A stretch of 64,000 nt of DNA, taken from assembly GCA_033026295.1 (NCBI GenBank), contig CM065186.1:20061672-20125671 (forward strand), in the 5' to 3' direction. Below are positions 1 through 63,029 of this stretch, one piece after another. The position numbers and the translations under genes are program-made. Source of the DNA: Channa striata. Lineage: Eukaryota; Chordata; Actinopteri; Anabantiformes; Channidae. The notes below the pieces were generated by a model, which was not told the origin of the DNA, searched no databases, and saw nothing but the letters and a program-made list of their open reading frames with translations. Within the stretch, counting starts at the first letter, position 1; each line of letters opens with the position of its first letter.

Positions 1-155
1 TGTCTCTCTGTGTTGGCCTTGACATAGACTGGAGACCTGTCCAAGGTGGACCCCGCCTCTCAAACAATGAAAGCTGTGATAAGGTCCAGTCCCCCGTGAC
101 CCTTAACAGAATGAGAGGTTTAAATATTCGATGGACGGATGGATGGATGTTTATA
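1..155 (+). repeat. Fish interspersed repeat ending in GGATGGATGG
   Basis: The pattern GTTGGCCTTGACATAGACTGG ... GACCTGTCC ... ACCCCGCCTCTC ... GGATGGATGG is a very common teleost repeat. It is probably cut by the window's left edge. A copy in the opposite orientation lies at 28437-28665. Confidence 0.75.
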
Positions 156-452
156 TCCTCATCAAATTCCTGCACAGAGTGAATATTAATAGCAGAAAAA
201 TTGGACATGCATATTTAATTTTTGCAGGCAGTTAAAGGAAGAAAAGAAAAACAGCAATGTCCTTCAAGACAAAACCAGGAAAGGAATTACAGACACTGAA
301 AATGAGAGAAGAGAGCGATGGAAGAAAAGAGAGAGAGGGCGATGGCCAGCAAATGAGATAAAGATAGAAAACGAGAGAGACCACGATAGAGATATATATC
401 AGCCACACGGAGGAAGGGAATAAGCTGAGTGGTGCAATTCTCTGTCAGGGGG

Positions 453-531
453 AGGCAGAGAGAGAGGGAGAGAGAGACAGAGAGAGACAGAGACAGAGAG
501 AGAGAGAGAGAGAGAGACCGTGTGTGTGTGC
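453..531. repeat. (GA)n microsatellite with short GT end
   Basis: Nearly pure purine GA/CAGA repeats, then GTGTGTGTG. It sits about 210 nt upstream of the candidate alternative first exon. Confidence 0.9.
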
Positions 532-738
532 AGGGAGGTAAAGTGAGGGAGTCTCCTTTTGTTGAGTGAGACAGGTAAGGAAACAATCTGAGAGAGAGAG
601 GCATGCAGTCTGTGGGAGAGGGAGAGGACAGTGGAGTATATCCTCTGCTCCTCCATCTCTCCTGCTGCTTTTCACCTGTCTCCATCTTTCCATCTCTCCT
701 CCATCTGTCTGTCATCCTGTGTCCTGCTCTGTTGGTAC

Positions 739-789
739 ATGACGGATCCAGGGGAGGATGTTGAAATTTCGTGTGGACAGGAGAGTCAG
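739..789 (+). CDS. Candidate alternative first coding exon
   Basis: ATG at 739 opens 17 codons (MTDPGEDVEISCGQESQ) that end exactly at CAG|gtaggt, phase 0. Joined to exon 2 (phase 0 start at 7419) it would give an alternative N-terminus. Joined to exon 1 it would meet TGA after two more codons and act as an upstream ORF. The initiation context is weak (T at -3). It lies just downstream of a CT-rich stretch (650-735) that could be 5'UTR or promoter. No homology is recognised. Confidence 0.3.
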
Positions 790-2886
790 GTAGGTGGAGG
801 GAGAAAAGAGGAAGGAGGAAGTGAAGGAGGAAGCTGGGGTTAGGGTGGGATGAGGACAAAGAGTGAAGGCAAAGGGGAGGTAGGGACATTGACGGAGTGT
901 ATGACCAGGAGCTTGGAGGTCAGAGATGACTGCAATGCAGTGCCAGCAGAAAACACAGCACCTCCACAAGCCCCGATGTTTATGTCTAAAATGTGTTGGT
1001 TAGTTTGTGTGTGAACCATGTGACAGTGGTGTGTGTTTGCTGGTGTGTTCAACAGTGGTGCAGTGCTACATCAGGAGCGGGAGTTGAAAGATGTTGGTTT
1101 GACTATTCTGTGTGTCCTGACTCAGACAGTGTCAGCAGCCCCACAGCCTCGCTTTCCTTTCACATTGTGTTGGTTCACTTAGTTTCACTTCAGCCAAGGT
1201 TGAGAACTACTCACATGTAAAGTAAGGCTGAAACTACTGACAAAGTGGTTTCATTTACTTTATTAAAAATGTCAACACGATGAGAAAAAAACATTAAACG
1301 CAGTTTAAAACTTTAGTCCAGGATTTGTGGTCTTTAGGGAATGAAATTGGAGACACGTAAACATAATGTAACATAACATTAACATAACATTAGTAATTAC
1401 TGATATATTTCCAACTTGGAAAGAATCAGACAAATTAAGCAGCTGTTGTTGCTGTCAGTTAGATACAGGCCATGTTTGTATAAAATGTACACATATAGTC
1501 CACATTCATATAGTCCACTGATGTTATTCCATTGACTAAAACACCTCACTCTAATTTAGCTCTCAAATGAATTGAATATCTGAGTGGTTCACATTAATTT
1601 TCGACATCAACTGTATTTATTTTTTATCAATATAAAGTTTAGTTGTTTCACTTAGTAAATGAATGAATGAATTGTTTTGGAAAAAAATACACTTGATGGT
1701 GGTGAGAACCAAAATATGGACTAAGATAAGTGAATTGTCTTTCTTGAGTTGATGCTATGCATAGAAGGTCAGAATGACAGGCCATCAGCAGAGTGTGACA
1801 AAGTCAAGGTTCCCTTTTATAGTAATGGACACACGTTCCTCCTTCTAGAGGAGCAGGAGGGTTAGGTTTCCATACAATCCACATGCGGAGGCATCGAAAC
1901 AAGACATATAACCTTAAAAACCAGAAAGACGAACCAGAGGTGACAGCAAGCACAAAAATGTCACATATAAGCTAATAATAAAAAGTACCAACTGTACCAA
2001 CGGTGCTCAGAAAGTTTAACATAACAGCCATCTTCAACTGAGTTCAAAAACATTTTCCATTACATTAGTTAACGTTTACTTTTATTTCATTTATTTAATG
2101 TGTTTCCTTTATCTTATTCTAATCACATGAAAGATGAAAATGATGCAGAACACACCAATGGTGGACCTACACTCACTGGGAGTAACTAACTTGGGGTTCA
2201 GTGACTTGCTCAAGGAGACTTTGATGTGAGACCAGAGTAGTTGGGGATTGAACCAACAACCCTGGGATTGGACAACTGTGATTGTTATTTAAAAAAACTA
2301 ACAAAATTACAATAACTTTGCCCTATTTATCTTCAACATCTGGCATAATTGTGTTTCTGAGATGAGGGAAGCTTACCTCAGCCCACTGGTAATCCAACCA
2401 AACCAAAGAGCACAGCTGTCCTGTTCGTCCTCCAGCACACACATTGTGTGGATCTTCCTGCCTCAATGTAGGTTTGTAGGTTATCTCTGACAGGGTCTGC
2501 CAGTCCGTGTCTTGCACACAGACATAGACAGACACCAGGACACCATGTGCAACCCAAACTATTTGTCAGCTATCGAAGTACCAGCGTTCTGTGCCAAATA
2601 CGTTTGTGAGTGAATTGCTGCATTGACAAGAAAGTGATGACAAATTACGCTGTATTTTGCCGCCAACACAGCACGGAATTGGACTTGGTTGTTCTGTTGT
2701 GATTGTATTTCAGTAATTCAGAGATGATTCAGTACAACCAGTGACCACTGGTTGTGGGGACTGATTATAACAAACCATATTGCCACTGGCAGTAAACTAA
2801 GGCCTCTTCTTAAATCCAACAAGGACTTCACACATTCAAGGATTGAAAACAATCCAACTCTTGTTTTGTTTGGTAGTACTGAGTCA

Positions 2887-2893
<7 letters not shown>

Positions 2894-2935
<42 letters not shown>
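2894..2935. repeat. (GT)n microsatellite
   Basis: About 20 uninterrupted GT units. Confidence 0.97.
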
Positions 2936-2936
<1 letters not shown>

Positions 2937-4889
2937 TACAGTGTAAAGCACTAGTGGTGCTGCAGATTCTGAATACTCTCAGGGGGATGAAGTGAGGACT
3001 CCAACAGCTGCAGTAGTTTTTACTTTTACTACCTTGACACTGTCACCTCAACAATAATTAATTAAAAATGGCTTCAGCAGGACAACTCTTCCCAATACCA
3101 CCCTAAACAAAAGGGTCTCAGCTTTCTGCTGAGGTTCCCAAATCAATAATGTGCCTGTACCCTCCCCCCAGGCAACACCATTTACACAGGTATACATACA
3201 GTCTAATCTGAGAGTCCTAGTCAGACATGGTATTAGAATACTTTGAAGAAAGAATCCAGATGTATTAAACAATAAATCCTATAAATAAGGTACTCCTGGG
3301 TTATTATTATAACTGCTGTCTTAGAAATGAAAACCCAGACAATAGACTGATCAAACTCTTCGTGTGCTAACCTAAGTTCTCTTTTTCCACTTTTAGTCAA
3401 CATGACCGCAGTGGACCAGCTGGAACAGCATTGATCCCGATCCAGCTTGTAGAGTCTACAACTGTACACTCTTATCTGCAGTAAGTAATGTGGCAGCTGT
3501 GTTTTCAGGTGCATTTCTTCACACCTACTGGGACACAACATTTCTGACAAACAGTGTGACACTTGGGTTCTGGGTGGCATTTATATGTACAGGATGTTTG
3601 TGCTTGTCTTCAGCTCTGTCTCACTTCTTGATTAGCATTAGCTCTGCATCCATTATATATATTTCACTTCTGACACTGTTCATTACCTGCAGCCACAAAT
3701 GTGGAATTTGCCCAAACATTTCTAAACATGTGGGTTGTTTACTGTAGGCCAATACTGCAACTTCGACACAATTCTTCTGTTGGCCAAATCCTTCCAAACA
3801 AGGTGAATCACTCAGTGCAGCAGCCAGCATGATTCACCATTCACTTCCACTGGATGCAGCATGAACGGCAGCAGTTGCAGACAGTTCCGCTGACCTAAAA
3901 AAACTTTAAGACACTACAATTCATAGATTACACTTTATTATTTATTATATTATTCACAAAAACAATCGACAGTAGTCTATTGTTTCTGTCACAGAATTGA
4001 AATTCCAAGACTATACTGAGGAAATCTGAGGAATGGAGGATGAGGTTTCATTTTAAGAAGTGTTAGGAGGGAGAATGGAAATGTGACGCATAATTTACAG
4101 TGGTCCCCCCAGTGGCCACCGGATCATCCCAGAGGTTGGACATGGAAAACAAAGCTGTAACCCACCAAATCAAAAAGTGAGTCTACTTATTGATGTCCAC
4201 ATCAGAATGCAGTGGTCTGAAGAGCAGTAAATTTGCTGTGATATACAGTATAGTTGTCTAGACGAAAGCAATGCCTGTTAGAGCCGAACAAATTAAACCT
4301 GATAATAAAAACAACCAAAAAAAGAAACAAGGAAAAAACATAAATGAAGATAGATAAAATATATAACCTTAATGTAGCATTAAGTTTTAATCCATCTCAC
4401 ATTTACTGGACAGTGGAACCAAAACCTTGTTATTTTTTTATCTGTAAATATGAAGTTTTGTTACTGTATTGTAGCCAAATGGGATTTGACGTTGTGTGTA
4501 CATTTTATTGGCTAAATTTACCTGTTTCTGTTGACATTTGACATTTTTGTTTAGCCAGATCCTCTGACCCTAATCACCGGACTATTATGTCTAACAACAA
4601 TCATTAGGGAAGCTACAGTAAGATTATTTAATAAATGGCCATTAGAGAATAACTTTTATAGCTAAATTCATAGGAACCAACAACAGCTTTTTAACCTTTC
4701 CTGACATGTACTTTCATATTACTGTGCCTGTGTAACATTGTTTAAATTCTTTTAATGATCAGAACAGGTAGAATACTAGTGTGTTCAACCAATTAAATAT
4801 ATAAGAACTTTCTATGCAAAGAGCAATGTAAGAGCCATGCCAAGTATGCCACTCATAAATGAAAAACAACAGCTCTTATGCAAAGAATG

Positions 4890-5270
4890 TACATGGAGAT
4901 TCTCAGTCATCCAGGTCATCAATACCCCCAAGGTTACTTGTAGGTTTTGAAGACATTTCACGTCTCATATGAAAGGGCTTTATCAGTTCTACTTGACAAG
5001 TGGCATTCCTCGACACACACTCGAGAAACAAAACAACCACTTTGCAAGTCCTACTTCTTCAGCTCTTCAAGACAAAGTTCAACAGTCCAATTCTACATGA
5101 AAGATAAGGGAGAATATTTTGAAAACAGCAATGTTCACATTTTGGACAGAGAAGACCAGTAGTTTGCAGAAAGAGTAAAGGAAGCCATTTGTAATAACTG
5201 CCAACAGATGAGGTCTATGACACCACCATGTACTACAGTCACATTCACTCTGACTCATGTGACCAGGGGA
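4890..5270 (+). mobile_element. Penelope-like element fragment
   Basis: GAGATTCTCAGTCATCCAGG followed by TTTTGAAGACATTTCACGTC is a recurring teleost repeat. It is followed by a degraded frame reading HILDREDQ-stop-FAERVKEAI, which resembles the ILDREDRWFxRGVKEAI signature near the end of Penelope-like proteins. Stops interrupt it. Confidence 0.5.
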
Positions 5271-5469
5271 AATATCTTAATGACTCCACAGAGTTCAAAA
5301 GCCTGGAAGGGCAGCATTTCCATTGGAACTGAGAGGGGAAGTGCATTTGCCGGTGAAAAGCACCTTTGCACAAGTATTATGTCCTACTATGCATATATTT
5401 TAGGCTACAAAACAATGATGTACTAACAGCTTAGCCTTTGCTAATGTGTCCAGGCACTGTGATTTGGAC

Positions 5470-55593
<50,124 letters not shown>

Positions 55594-55603
55594 CTCTTAC
55601 AAG

Positions 55604-56400
55604 GTAAGTCTTCGTTCACCACACCCACCAATCCCTTTCTTTCCCCATTCTGTTTAGACCCTCTGCTTGCTTTGCTCCTACTTTACCCTGATTCAATCAT
55701 GGATTCCTCCTGTTCATCAGTTAAAAATTCTGATGTCCCATTTTTTGATTCTGTGCGCTGTATCACCCTGTAACGCAATTGTATAAAATAACTGATTATG
55801 GCCACTCATTTCAGAAGACAAAACCTCTAGGTTTTTTTTCCATGTTGTCTTTGCTTTTCTTTTGCAAGTTACAAGTCGAGATTTTTGGATCAAGTTTTTT
55901 TGCTTTAATATTGGTTTTGTGCAAATATAGAGTCTGATGCAGCCATTTACTTACAGATGAATATATAATAAAACACACCTTATTTTTCAAGAGCTACTTG
56001 ATTCAAGGTCTAGATTTATCTGCCTGAAAGTATCTTGCTAATTAATTTGAGCATGGAGTGGAAGATACTTGGATGTTAGTCTATACCATCTATCCTCAAA
56101 ATTTGCAGCTCAAGGTCCATCTTGATGTGTCTGAACTGATGCTTCTTCCCCTAAAACAAGAGAGTTCTCTATCCACTGATATTGACCCAATGAGTCTAAA
56201 AAGACTCCGGGCAGAGGATGTCACACACATTACCTCAAAATATTTTGTGCTACATACACTAGCCTGACATAAGAACACCCTATGGTTAAAACAAACTTTC
56301 AAACTTTCCTAAAATGAGTCAAAGTGAAAAGTCATTTGTCTTTCATTATAGTAATCTTGATCTTGTCCTGTCTGTTTTTTTTGCCTCTTTCTTTCTATAG
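55604..56400 (+). other. Intron in the 3'UTR
   Basis: Donor gtaagt at 55604 and acceptor ttctttctatag ending at 56400 bound a 797-nt intron after the stop codon. The contents are ordinary AT-rich sequence with no recognised repeat. Confidence 0.7.
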
Positions 56401-57625
56401 CTCAAGCCCTGGCTGCTGTCAAGTTTGATGGAGCTTCTTTTTGAGGATTCACTGAGCAAAGTTTATTTTTTTAACACCTAAATGGACATGACAAAGCATG
56501 TACAGCTGTCAGAGGAGGTTTCAAGGAGATGAGAGCAAATGGCAAACTGAAATGGAATAACCTGTATGCTCATGCCCCCAAACTCCAGTTTACCTAACCG
56601 ACAACATTCTACCACTCTGAGTTTCCTGTGACACACAGGAAGGCTCCAGATTTTCCCAGCTTCAAGTAGTGTAACATTTCTTTATAATTTAACTCAGGAC
56701 ATAGTCTACAAAGTAAAGATTACAAAAATTTACATGAGAACACTGAGAGACCCATGCTAATGGACAAGAAAAAGAACTGCAGTCAAAGAGAAAGTCAAGA
56801 GAGAATCTGGAAAGAGGCAAGATGAATATCGCTGAGGTTGTCTAGTAAACAAGAGACCCACTAAAACCTACTGAGGGTATGAACATGCTTCTGAATACCA
56901 AAAGCCAAAGGAAAACATACAATATCAACTTTGGAAACCATCAATAGATTGTGCGGCTCAGTGATAGACATTTTCTGAAACTTTCACTATTAACCAAAAC
57001 AAAAAGCCTCTTTTGTAAAAAGCTCCTGCTGAACTCACTGTGATGTGTAGACTGACATTTGCTTTGTACACTGGTGTTTTAGAAAGCAGGTGTGGGGACA
57101 AGCTTGTAGACATATATTTTGCACAGTCATAAATTGTGGATGGAAAGTTATTGTTATAACCACCTTATTGGCTACCCCAAAAGTAATTTAGACTTCTTTT
57201 TAAATTGTAACAGGCAGCTTTACAGCCTCGTAGCTTGTTTTTTATGCTACAATGGTATTGTCAGCATGTTTGGCCATAAATCCTGGAGACAATGTGCACA
57301 GTTAGGCATCACTTGGCTGCCCCACTCTAACCTGTTGTTAACTGAAAGGTGTTTTAAAACTCATACCTGTGCTGTCACACAAGAAGGGACATGTTCCTCC
57401 TCAGCTTTGTCTGTCAAACATTAAAGAGCATAGAAGCTACAATTAATTCTATATTTAGCTACATCATTTGTATTTCGCCTTTTACAATTAAGTACTTCCA
57501 AGCAACAGCAGTTAGTGACACGAGTTTTTGCTCCAGATGCCAAAAAACATCTGTCCAAGAGAATAAAAAGCCTGAAAAGTTAAAAGACGTGCATGAATAT
57601 AAGTCCAGAAGCCTTTATGTACTTG

Positions 57626-57631
57626 AATAAA
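57626..57631 (+). promoter_or_regulatory. Candidate proximal poly(A) signal
   Basis: AATAAA about 1.2 kb into the last exon, followed by a T-rich stretch. It is the first canonical signal after the stop. Confidence 0.5.
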
Positions 57632-58328
57632 GCATTTTTGGTTCACCTTTCCTTCAACATGAACTTATAGTTAAAGTGTGATTCAAATTTCAGTTATAGC
57701 ATAGAAAATGGCAATTGTGAAGACTTGCCTCCTGACCACTACACAGTGCATCGGGGTTTGGTAAAATCCCTTTACATTAAACATAATTTCCTCATAGTGT
57801 TCAAGAAATCTCTTGTGATTGTCTACATATAGGTAAAGTATGTTGCATATGTGTTTATTAATGTGTGACGTATGAGGAAAGTGCAAAATAGAAGTGACCT
57901 TAGAAAACACTTATTTGTGTAAAGAGGAGTTAACAATGCAGTCATTTGAGAAGGAGTTATATGCTGGATGATACTGTCCTGTAAGATATCCCACAGTATA
58001 TCACCCTGTTATGCAGTGCCATAACTCTATGTTTGTCTGTGTGTTTTATGTTGTGATAAATAGACATATTAATGGCATAACTTAAAAAGTTATTTAAACC
58101 TTGATTAAATGCAGTGATTGAAAAAAGAAAAGAAGATTTGACATTTTCAAAACTGTGGCTTTTATTAACAAAATTAACATTTACCAATAATAGATTTACT
58201 GAAGCTAGCTGATTAAAGCGTAGTTTTAATCCAGTCTGTCTTGCTGCAAAGATTCCTTCTGTTCATACAGGCCTTCAAGAGATCCCTCCAAAAAATGGTA
58301 AATCGTCTGCTTTTATATATATATGAAT

Positions 58329-58599
58329 GGGGCGACTTTGGCACAGTTGGTAGTGCAGTCCTTCACCAATCCTACAGTTGTTGGTTTGATGCCTGGCTAT
58401 TCTGGTCACATGTCAAAGTCTCCTTGAGCAAGACACCAAACTTAGTTGTTCCCAGTGAGTGTTGGCTAGCTGCATAGCAGCTCCCCCATCAGTGTATGAA
58501 TGTGTGTGTGATTGTGAATGGCTCAATAAGAAGCAGTGTAAAGCATTTTGAGTACCAACAGGTAGAAAAGTGTTATATAAGTGCAGACATTTACCATTT
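58329..58599 (+). mobile_element. tRNA-derived SINE, arm 1 of an inverted pair
   Basis: GGGGCGACTTTGGCACAGTT at the head, GTCAAAGTCTCCTTGAGCAA in the body and ATAAGTGCAGACATTTACC at the end. The inverse copy follows immediately. Confidence 0.85.
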
Positions 58600-58841
58600 A
58601 TATAGCACTTTTCTACCTGTTGGTCCTCAAAGTGCTTTACACTCCTTATTCAGCCATTTACACACATACACACACCGATGGGGGAGCTGCTATGCAGCTG
58701 ACCAACACACATTGGAAGAAACCAAGTGGAGGTTCAGTGTCTTGCTCAAGGACACTTCGGCATGTCACCAGAGGAGCCCAGAATCAAACCAACTGTAGGA
58801 TTAGTGGAAGACTGCGCTACCCACTGCACCACAATCTCCCC
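58600..58841 (-). mobile_element. tRNA-derived SINE, arm 2 of an inverted pair
   Basis: Begins ATATAGCACTTTTCTACCTG and ends TGCACCACAATCTCCCC, the reverse complement of the SINE at 58329, tail to tail with almost no spacer. Confidence 0.85.
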
Positions 58842-59225
58842 AATTTCAGAATTTTCCATTTCTGGAAAAGTGTATTCAGGCTTTATATTTCCAAATTCAT
58901 TACACTAAGTAAAAACATTGGAGCCTAATTGCTAGGACAACCATGTGTCAAATGAGAAGTTTTACACTAATAAGACATTTACATAGGAAGAGAGCTACAT
59001 GCTATTCAGACCATTAAACAGTTTTAGACAAATCAAGGAAGGAAGCAAGGAAGAATATTGTTTCCCACCACTTGTGTTTTTAGGAAAGGTGAGGCAGGAA
59101 AAAAGCGCTGAAAGACCAGTATGAACAGGAGGAATAATTACAGCAAGCAAAACCTTCTATGTTTATGTAGGCACCTGATTGTAGTAGCATGTTACATTCT
59201 GGAATTGATAAACATTTTCAGTGTG

Positions 59226-59600
59226 TCATTTGCCGCTTTGTTTAGTCCTTCTTATGTTAGTCATGCTGGCGCTTCGGGTACGTGCTAGTGATTGATGCTC
59301 AGTACTTTCACAGTAGTCATCAAAATTTGACAACTAAACCAATGACATAAAATATGAACAGAAAAAGTCTTATAGGGAGCTGATCGGTTGTATGTAAAGT
59401 GGCTTTCTGTGGCTCACAGAGGTCAAAGTATAGTACTGTTGCATTAATAAGGGACGCCGTTGTTCTTGTGGCGTCAAAATGTGGCATCCAAAAGTAACAC
59501 CAAGAGGTTCCTGTCGTGTCAATATGATTCAGCAAGTACAATTTGACGCCTTAGTAAGCATAAATATGTAATGCTGTGGGATGAGAATGTATTGGTCGTT
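59226..59600. repeat. GACGCC-rich repeat related to 9354-9890
   Basis: Shares TGTGGGATGAGAATGTATTG and scattered GCGTC/GACGCC motifs with the earlier element; the far end is not clear. Confidence 0.4.
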
Positions 59601-60732
59601 TGTTCCATCAGGTCATTTCTTGCTGGTGGTGGGAAGTTGATAAAATGAAGTCTGGGCTTCATATGGTTTCATGAAACAGCTGACAGCTCTAAACCTGTCA
59701 ACTCCAGAATGCAACACATTGTTCACTAACTCATGTTATTCTGTAAAATAAGACAATTGTGGAATATGTAAAAGTTTAAAACACCCTATTTTTACACAGT
59801 CATTGCATTTAACAGTGACAGACTAATTTTATGTAATGTTTATTTTAAGACAACATGAAGTATTAGGGAGTTCTGAATGCGATCTTTAGATTTGAACAGT
59901 GTCTATTGCTCATGTAGGTCCATAATGAAAAACCTCATATGGTTTAAGTCCTTAGAAAACCATTACAGTCTGTATTCTAAAATAGCCACTATTTCATTCT
60001 GCATTTGACTTTTGCCAGATTTATACCGCACATCCACACACTCTTTCTCTCTCATTTCTCTCTCTCTCTCACACACACAAACACACATACAGAGCTCCTT
60101 TTGTTATGTGTATGGCTATGATTTTATTCTACTTACTTTTTACCCAGTTTTAGAGATAATATGCTACAGAAAATGAAGTGTAATTTTATCCTGAAAGAAG
60201 TAAATGGTTATTACTAAGCAAAAACAACACAAGAATTTAATGGACTAATCCTTATATTTTTTCTTGTTTTTAATTTCGTTTTTGTTTTTTTTTTTCAAAT
60301 AGGGGATCTGTTAAAAAGAGGCAGTACATATTTTTTTAGATACATGGATATCCAGTGACAGGTTGTCAGGTTAAATTTATAGACTCAGTAACACAATATT
60401 TTACATTTTTCACAAGCAAGATTTTTTTAATGCTCTTGAAGATTGTTTGAAGAAGCAGAAAATAGATATTTTTGGATTAATTGGAATCTGACGTATTAAG
60501 AAAAGACAACCAAAAGGTGGTGTCAAATATTTGACTCAATGTAGCATTTGTGGACTATGACTATAAAGAATATTTACATTATATACAATGGTCAGTGTAT
60601 TTAATATTTTGGATTTCAGTTACAATATATCTTATAACCACATGTAACCATTACTACTTTGTGGAAAATAGAAAATGGCTTGAACTATGCAAATGGATTT
60701 AAAAAAATATGCTTGCTTTCAGAAAACCTTGC

Positions 60733-60738
60733 AATAAA
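60733..60738 (+). promoter_or_regulatory. Candidate distal poly(A) signal
   Basis: AATAAA followed by GT- and T-rich sequence. Use of this site would put the inverted SINE pair in the mature 3'UTR. Confidence 0.35.
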
Positions 60739-60975
60739 GTGAATGTATAAATAATGTGTTTCTCTAGATGGTTCTGAATTTATCACAGTATTTTGTATGA
60801 TAAAACATGTCTTGCTGTCTGAAATGATTATATATCTCCTGCTGTTATTTTGTTCAAATTGATGACACTCACTGCCAAAAAGACTACTGAAGTTAACTGT
60901 CCAGTCAGCTCAATACCAATAGACTCCTTCATGATATTTTGCAGTCTTTGTTATATCAAACTGTATGGCTGAATT

Positions 60976-60981
60976 AATAAA
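60976..60981 (+). promoter_or_regulatory. Candidate most distal poly(A) signal
   Basis: AATAAA followed within 30 nt by a TTTTTTT run. Confidence 0.35.
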
Positions 60982-61190
60982 GTGCAAAAATAATGATAGA
61001 CTGGATTTTTTTTACATTCAAGCTTAGAAAAGGTCTGGAAAGGCAGGTTATATTTGTCGTTACTACAATTTAGACTTTACAAAGAATAATATCAAAATAA
61101 TAATTTATACAATTAAATAAGTTAGTGGGAGTCAGTGGAAACATATGGAGTGTTTTTTAAAACAATATATGTATTAAGTACAATATTGGC

Positions 61191-61330
61191 AGTGTTGGAA
61201 AGTAGAAATGTACTTAAGTACATTTTTCACATACCCATCCTTTACTTAAGTAGATACTTATTCCACTACGTGTCTAATCAAAGTTGCGTTATGTGTAACA
61301 ATCACATTACTTTACACATTTCATAATTTT
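61191..61330. repeat. Teleost TACTTAAGTAC-type repeat
   Basis: CAGTGTTGGAAAGTAGAAAT and TGTACTTAAGTACATTTTTC resemble a common fish noncoding repeat. Class not assigned. Confidence 0.45.
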
Positions 61331-61740
61331 GCCTGTTTATTTTTTTTATCAAAATGAATGTCTGACAGAACAGGAATCACTTCATCAAATCAGGCTCAGG
61401 CAAATTTAGTACCAGTTCCTTCCATGGTTACTTATTTGACATATTAGCAGTACTCAGTGTGAGCCGGTAAGCAGTAATTTTACTCCTTGATGAGTTTGGT
61501 TTGTCTACAGAGATCTCCATTCACTGCACAGGAACACCCAAAGCTAAAATGAAAACCCTGGACTAATGGTGTATTTTGAGACACAAAGCAGCTGAATTCA
61601 TGGTCGAAAGGACTTTAAAATGGAGATCAATGACTGCAGTGTTAAGTTCACTCCGTTTCAAAGTCCATCAAACAATAGAACAAGCGGAAATTGACCGTGG
61701 CTTTATTTCCCTCTATCCCCTCTGTGCCAAGGGTTCCATC

Positions 61741-61930
61741 CAGTCTCCTGGCTCCTCCAGTAAAATGTTGAAGTGTCTTTAAGCAACACACTTAACCCCA
61801 GTTTAGTTGTTCCTGGGGAGTGTAGGCAACCCATTGTTGTGTGAGATTGTGAATCTGAATTGTTGAATTAACAACAGTGTACCAATAGGTATAAATGCGC
61901 TATATGAGTGCAGACCATTTAGCATTTAAT
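61741..61930 (+). mobile_element. SINE remnant, 5'-truncated
   Basis: CTCCTCCAGTAAAATGTTGA, GTGTCTTTAAGCAACACACT and ATATGAGTGCAGACCATTTA correspond to the body and tail of the SINE at 50760; the tRNA-like head is missing. Confidence 0.6.
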
Positions 61931-63029
61931 GAACTGAGGAAATGCTTTTAGTTAGACTTTTACTGTCACTGTTTGATTTTATGTGATTATTGGCTATTAA
62001 ATTAATTAGCTATTGTTCTTATTTTGCTCTGTTAATGATAAATAAATATGCAGCTCTGGCATTACACGGGCTTTATTGTAGATTAGTGGGATTCCTTTAA
62101 TTTAGTGGAATGCAATTTCCTTGCTCAAAGTTTGCCTGCTTTAAGCTGCTTACCCTATTTCACTGTCTTCTTTTAGAGAGTCAACCGAGGCTGCAGATTC
62201 ATCAATAACGTAATCAGCTTATATCAGACTAAAGTTAAAGTTGTTACACTCTATTGTACTGACAAATACATGGCAGTAAGGTAAATAAAGACATTTTCTT
62301 AGATTTGTTAACAGCACAGTGAGTAGGTTTGTGTACATTTTGAGAGAAACCAACTGAATCAAAAAGTGAATTAAATGCAGTTCAGACTGTCAACTGCTAC
62401 ATAGTCACCCACTATAATGACTTTATCTGTACTAAGCAATAAATAGGATAAGAAATCTTAAAATTTAGTCAAAAACTCTAAATAAGTGACTAGAGGATGG
62501 TACACAAATAGTACCTTTTTGAGTTTTACAGTTCGGTAAATGCTCTGCTTATTTAGCACTTTTATCCACAGTGCGGGTACTCATTCACCAATTCACAATG
62601 CACCAGGGGCGCCGCTAGCAGTTTTGGGCCCTATGAAAAAATATGAAGTTGGGCCCTTTACCTCACCCATTCTGCACCAAATATTCAAACCAAGCTACAT
62701 ATCCAAAATCATAGTACTGTACCATAGTACTGACCACAGCTGTGGACATGCGGCTCAGTGTCCACTGCGTCCCTCTGTCCCTTAAACTGTGAGCTCCTCT
62801 CATCTTCCTCATCTGTGCTGCTGCTTCTACTGATTCTCTCTTGAGCTTCATCTGTCGTTTTAAAAGCTCTTTCTACGTCCTCCCTGACAGGCTGATTGAC
62901 GAGGATCCTGGATCTGGCATATCTAAAAAACACATAATTCATTTAGAACGTGTCTAGATCTTCTGTACTAAAGTATTCTGTTAATAAGGAAATAGAAAAA
63001 ATAAAATTGGCATGTTTATTTATCATTAC
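61931..63029. other. Downstream intergenic stretch
   Basis: AT-rich. 62597 onward (CACCAGGGGCGCCGCTAGCA) resembles the end of a hAT-type fish transposon, and the minus strand from 62942 to 62709 is open for 77 codons (REDVERAFK), perhaps its remnant. No gene is supported. Confidence 0.4.

Larger units (their letters stand above)
790..5453 (+). other. 5' region or first intron of plekha6
   Basis: No coding exon is recognised. Contents: a (GT)n array at 2894-2935, a Penelope-like fragment at about 4890-5270, and otherwise ordinary AT-rich sequence. No WW-domain exon was found. Confidence 0.6.
56401..60995 (+). other. plekha6: Last exon, 3'UTR of plekha6
   Basis: The exon starts after the acceptor at 56400 and has no long open frame. 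AATAAA signals lie at 57626-57631, 60733-60738 and 60976-60981. The first would give a 3'UTR of about 1.2 kb; the last would extend it to about 4.6 kb and include the inverted SINE pair at 58329-58841. The true end cannot be decided from sequence alone. Confidence 0.55.

Noticed and set aside
287..889. 200-codon minus-strand open frame
   Set aside because: Made largely of the GA/CT repeat read as SLSLSL; no homology or splice structure.
1..5453. Search for N-terminal WW-domain exons
   Set aside because: No stretch with the paired Trp and the Gly-x-x-Tyr-Tyr/Phe pattern was found in frame with splice sites.
57119..57424. 101-codon open frame in the last exon
   Set aside because: Lies in 3'UTR, no recognisable protein features.
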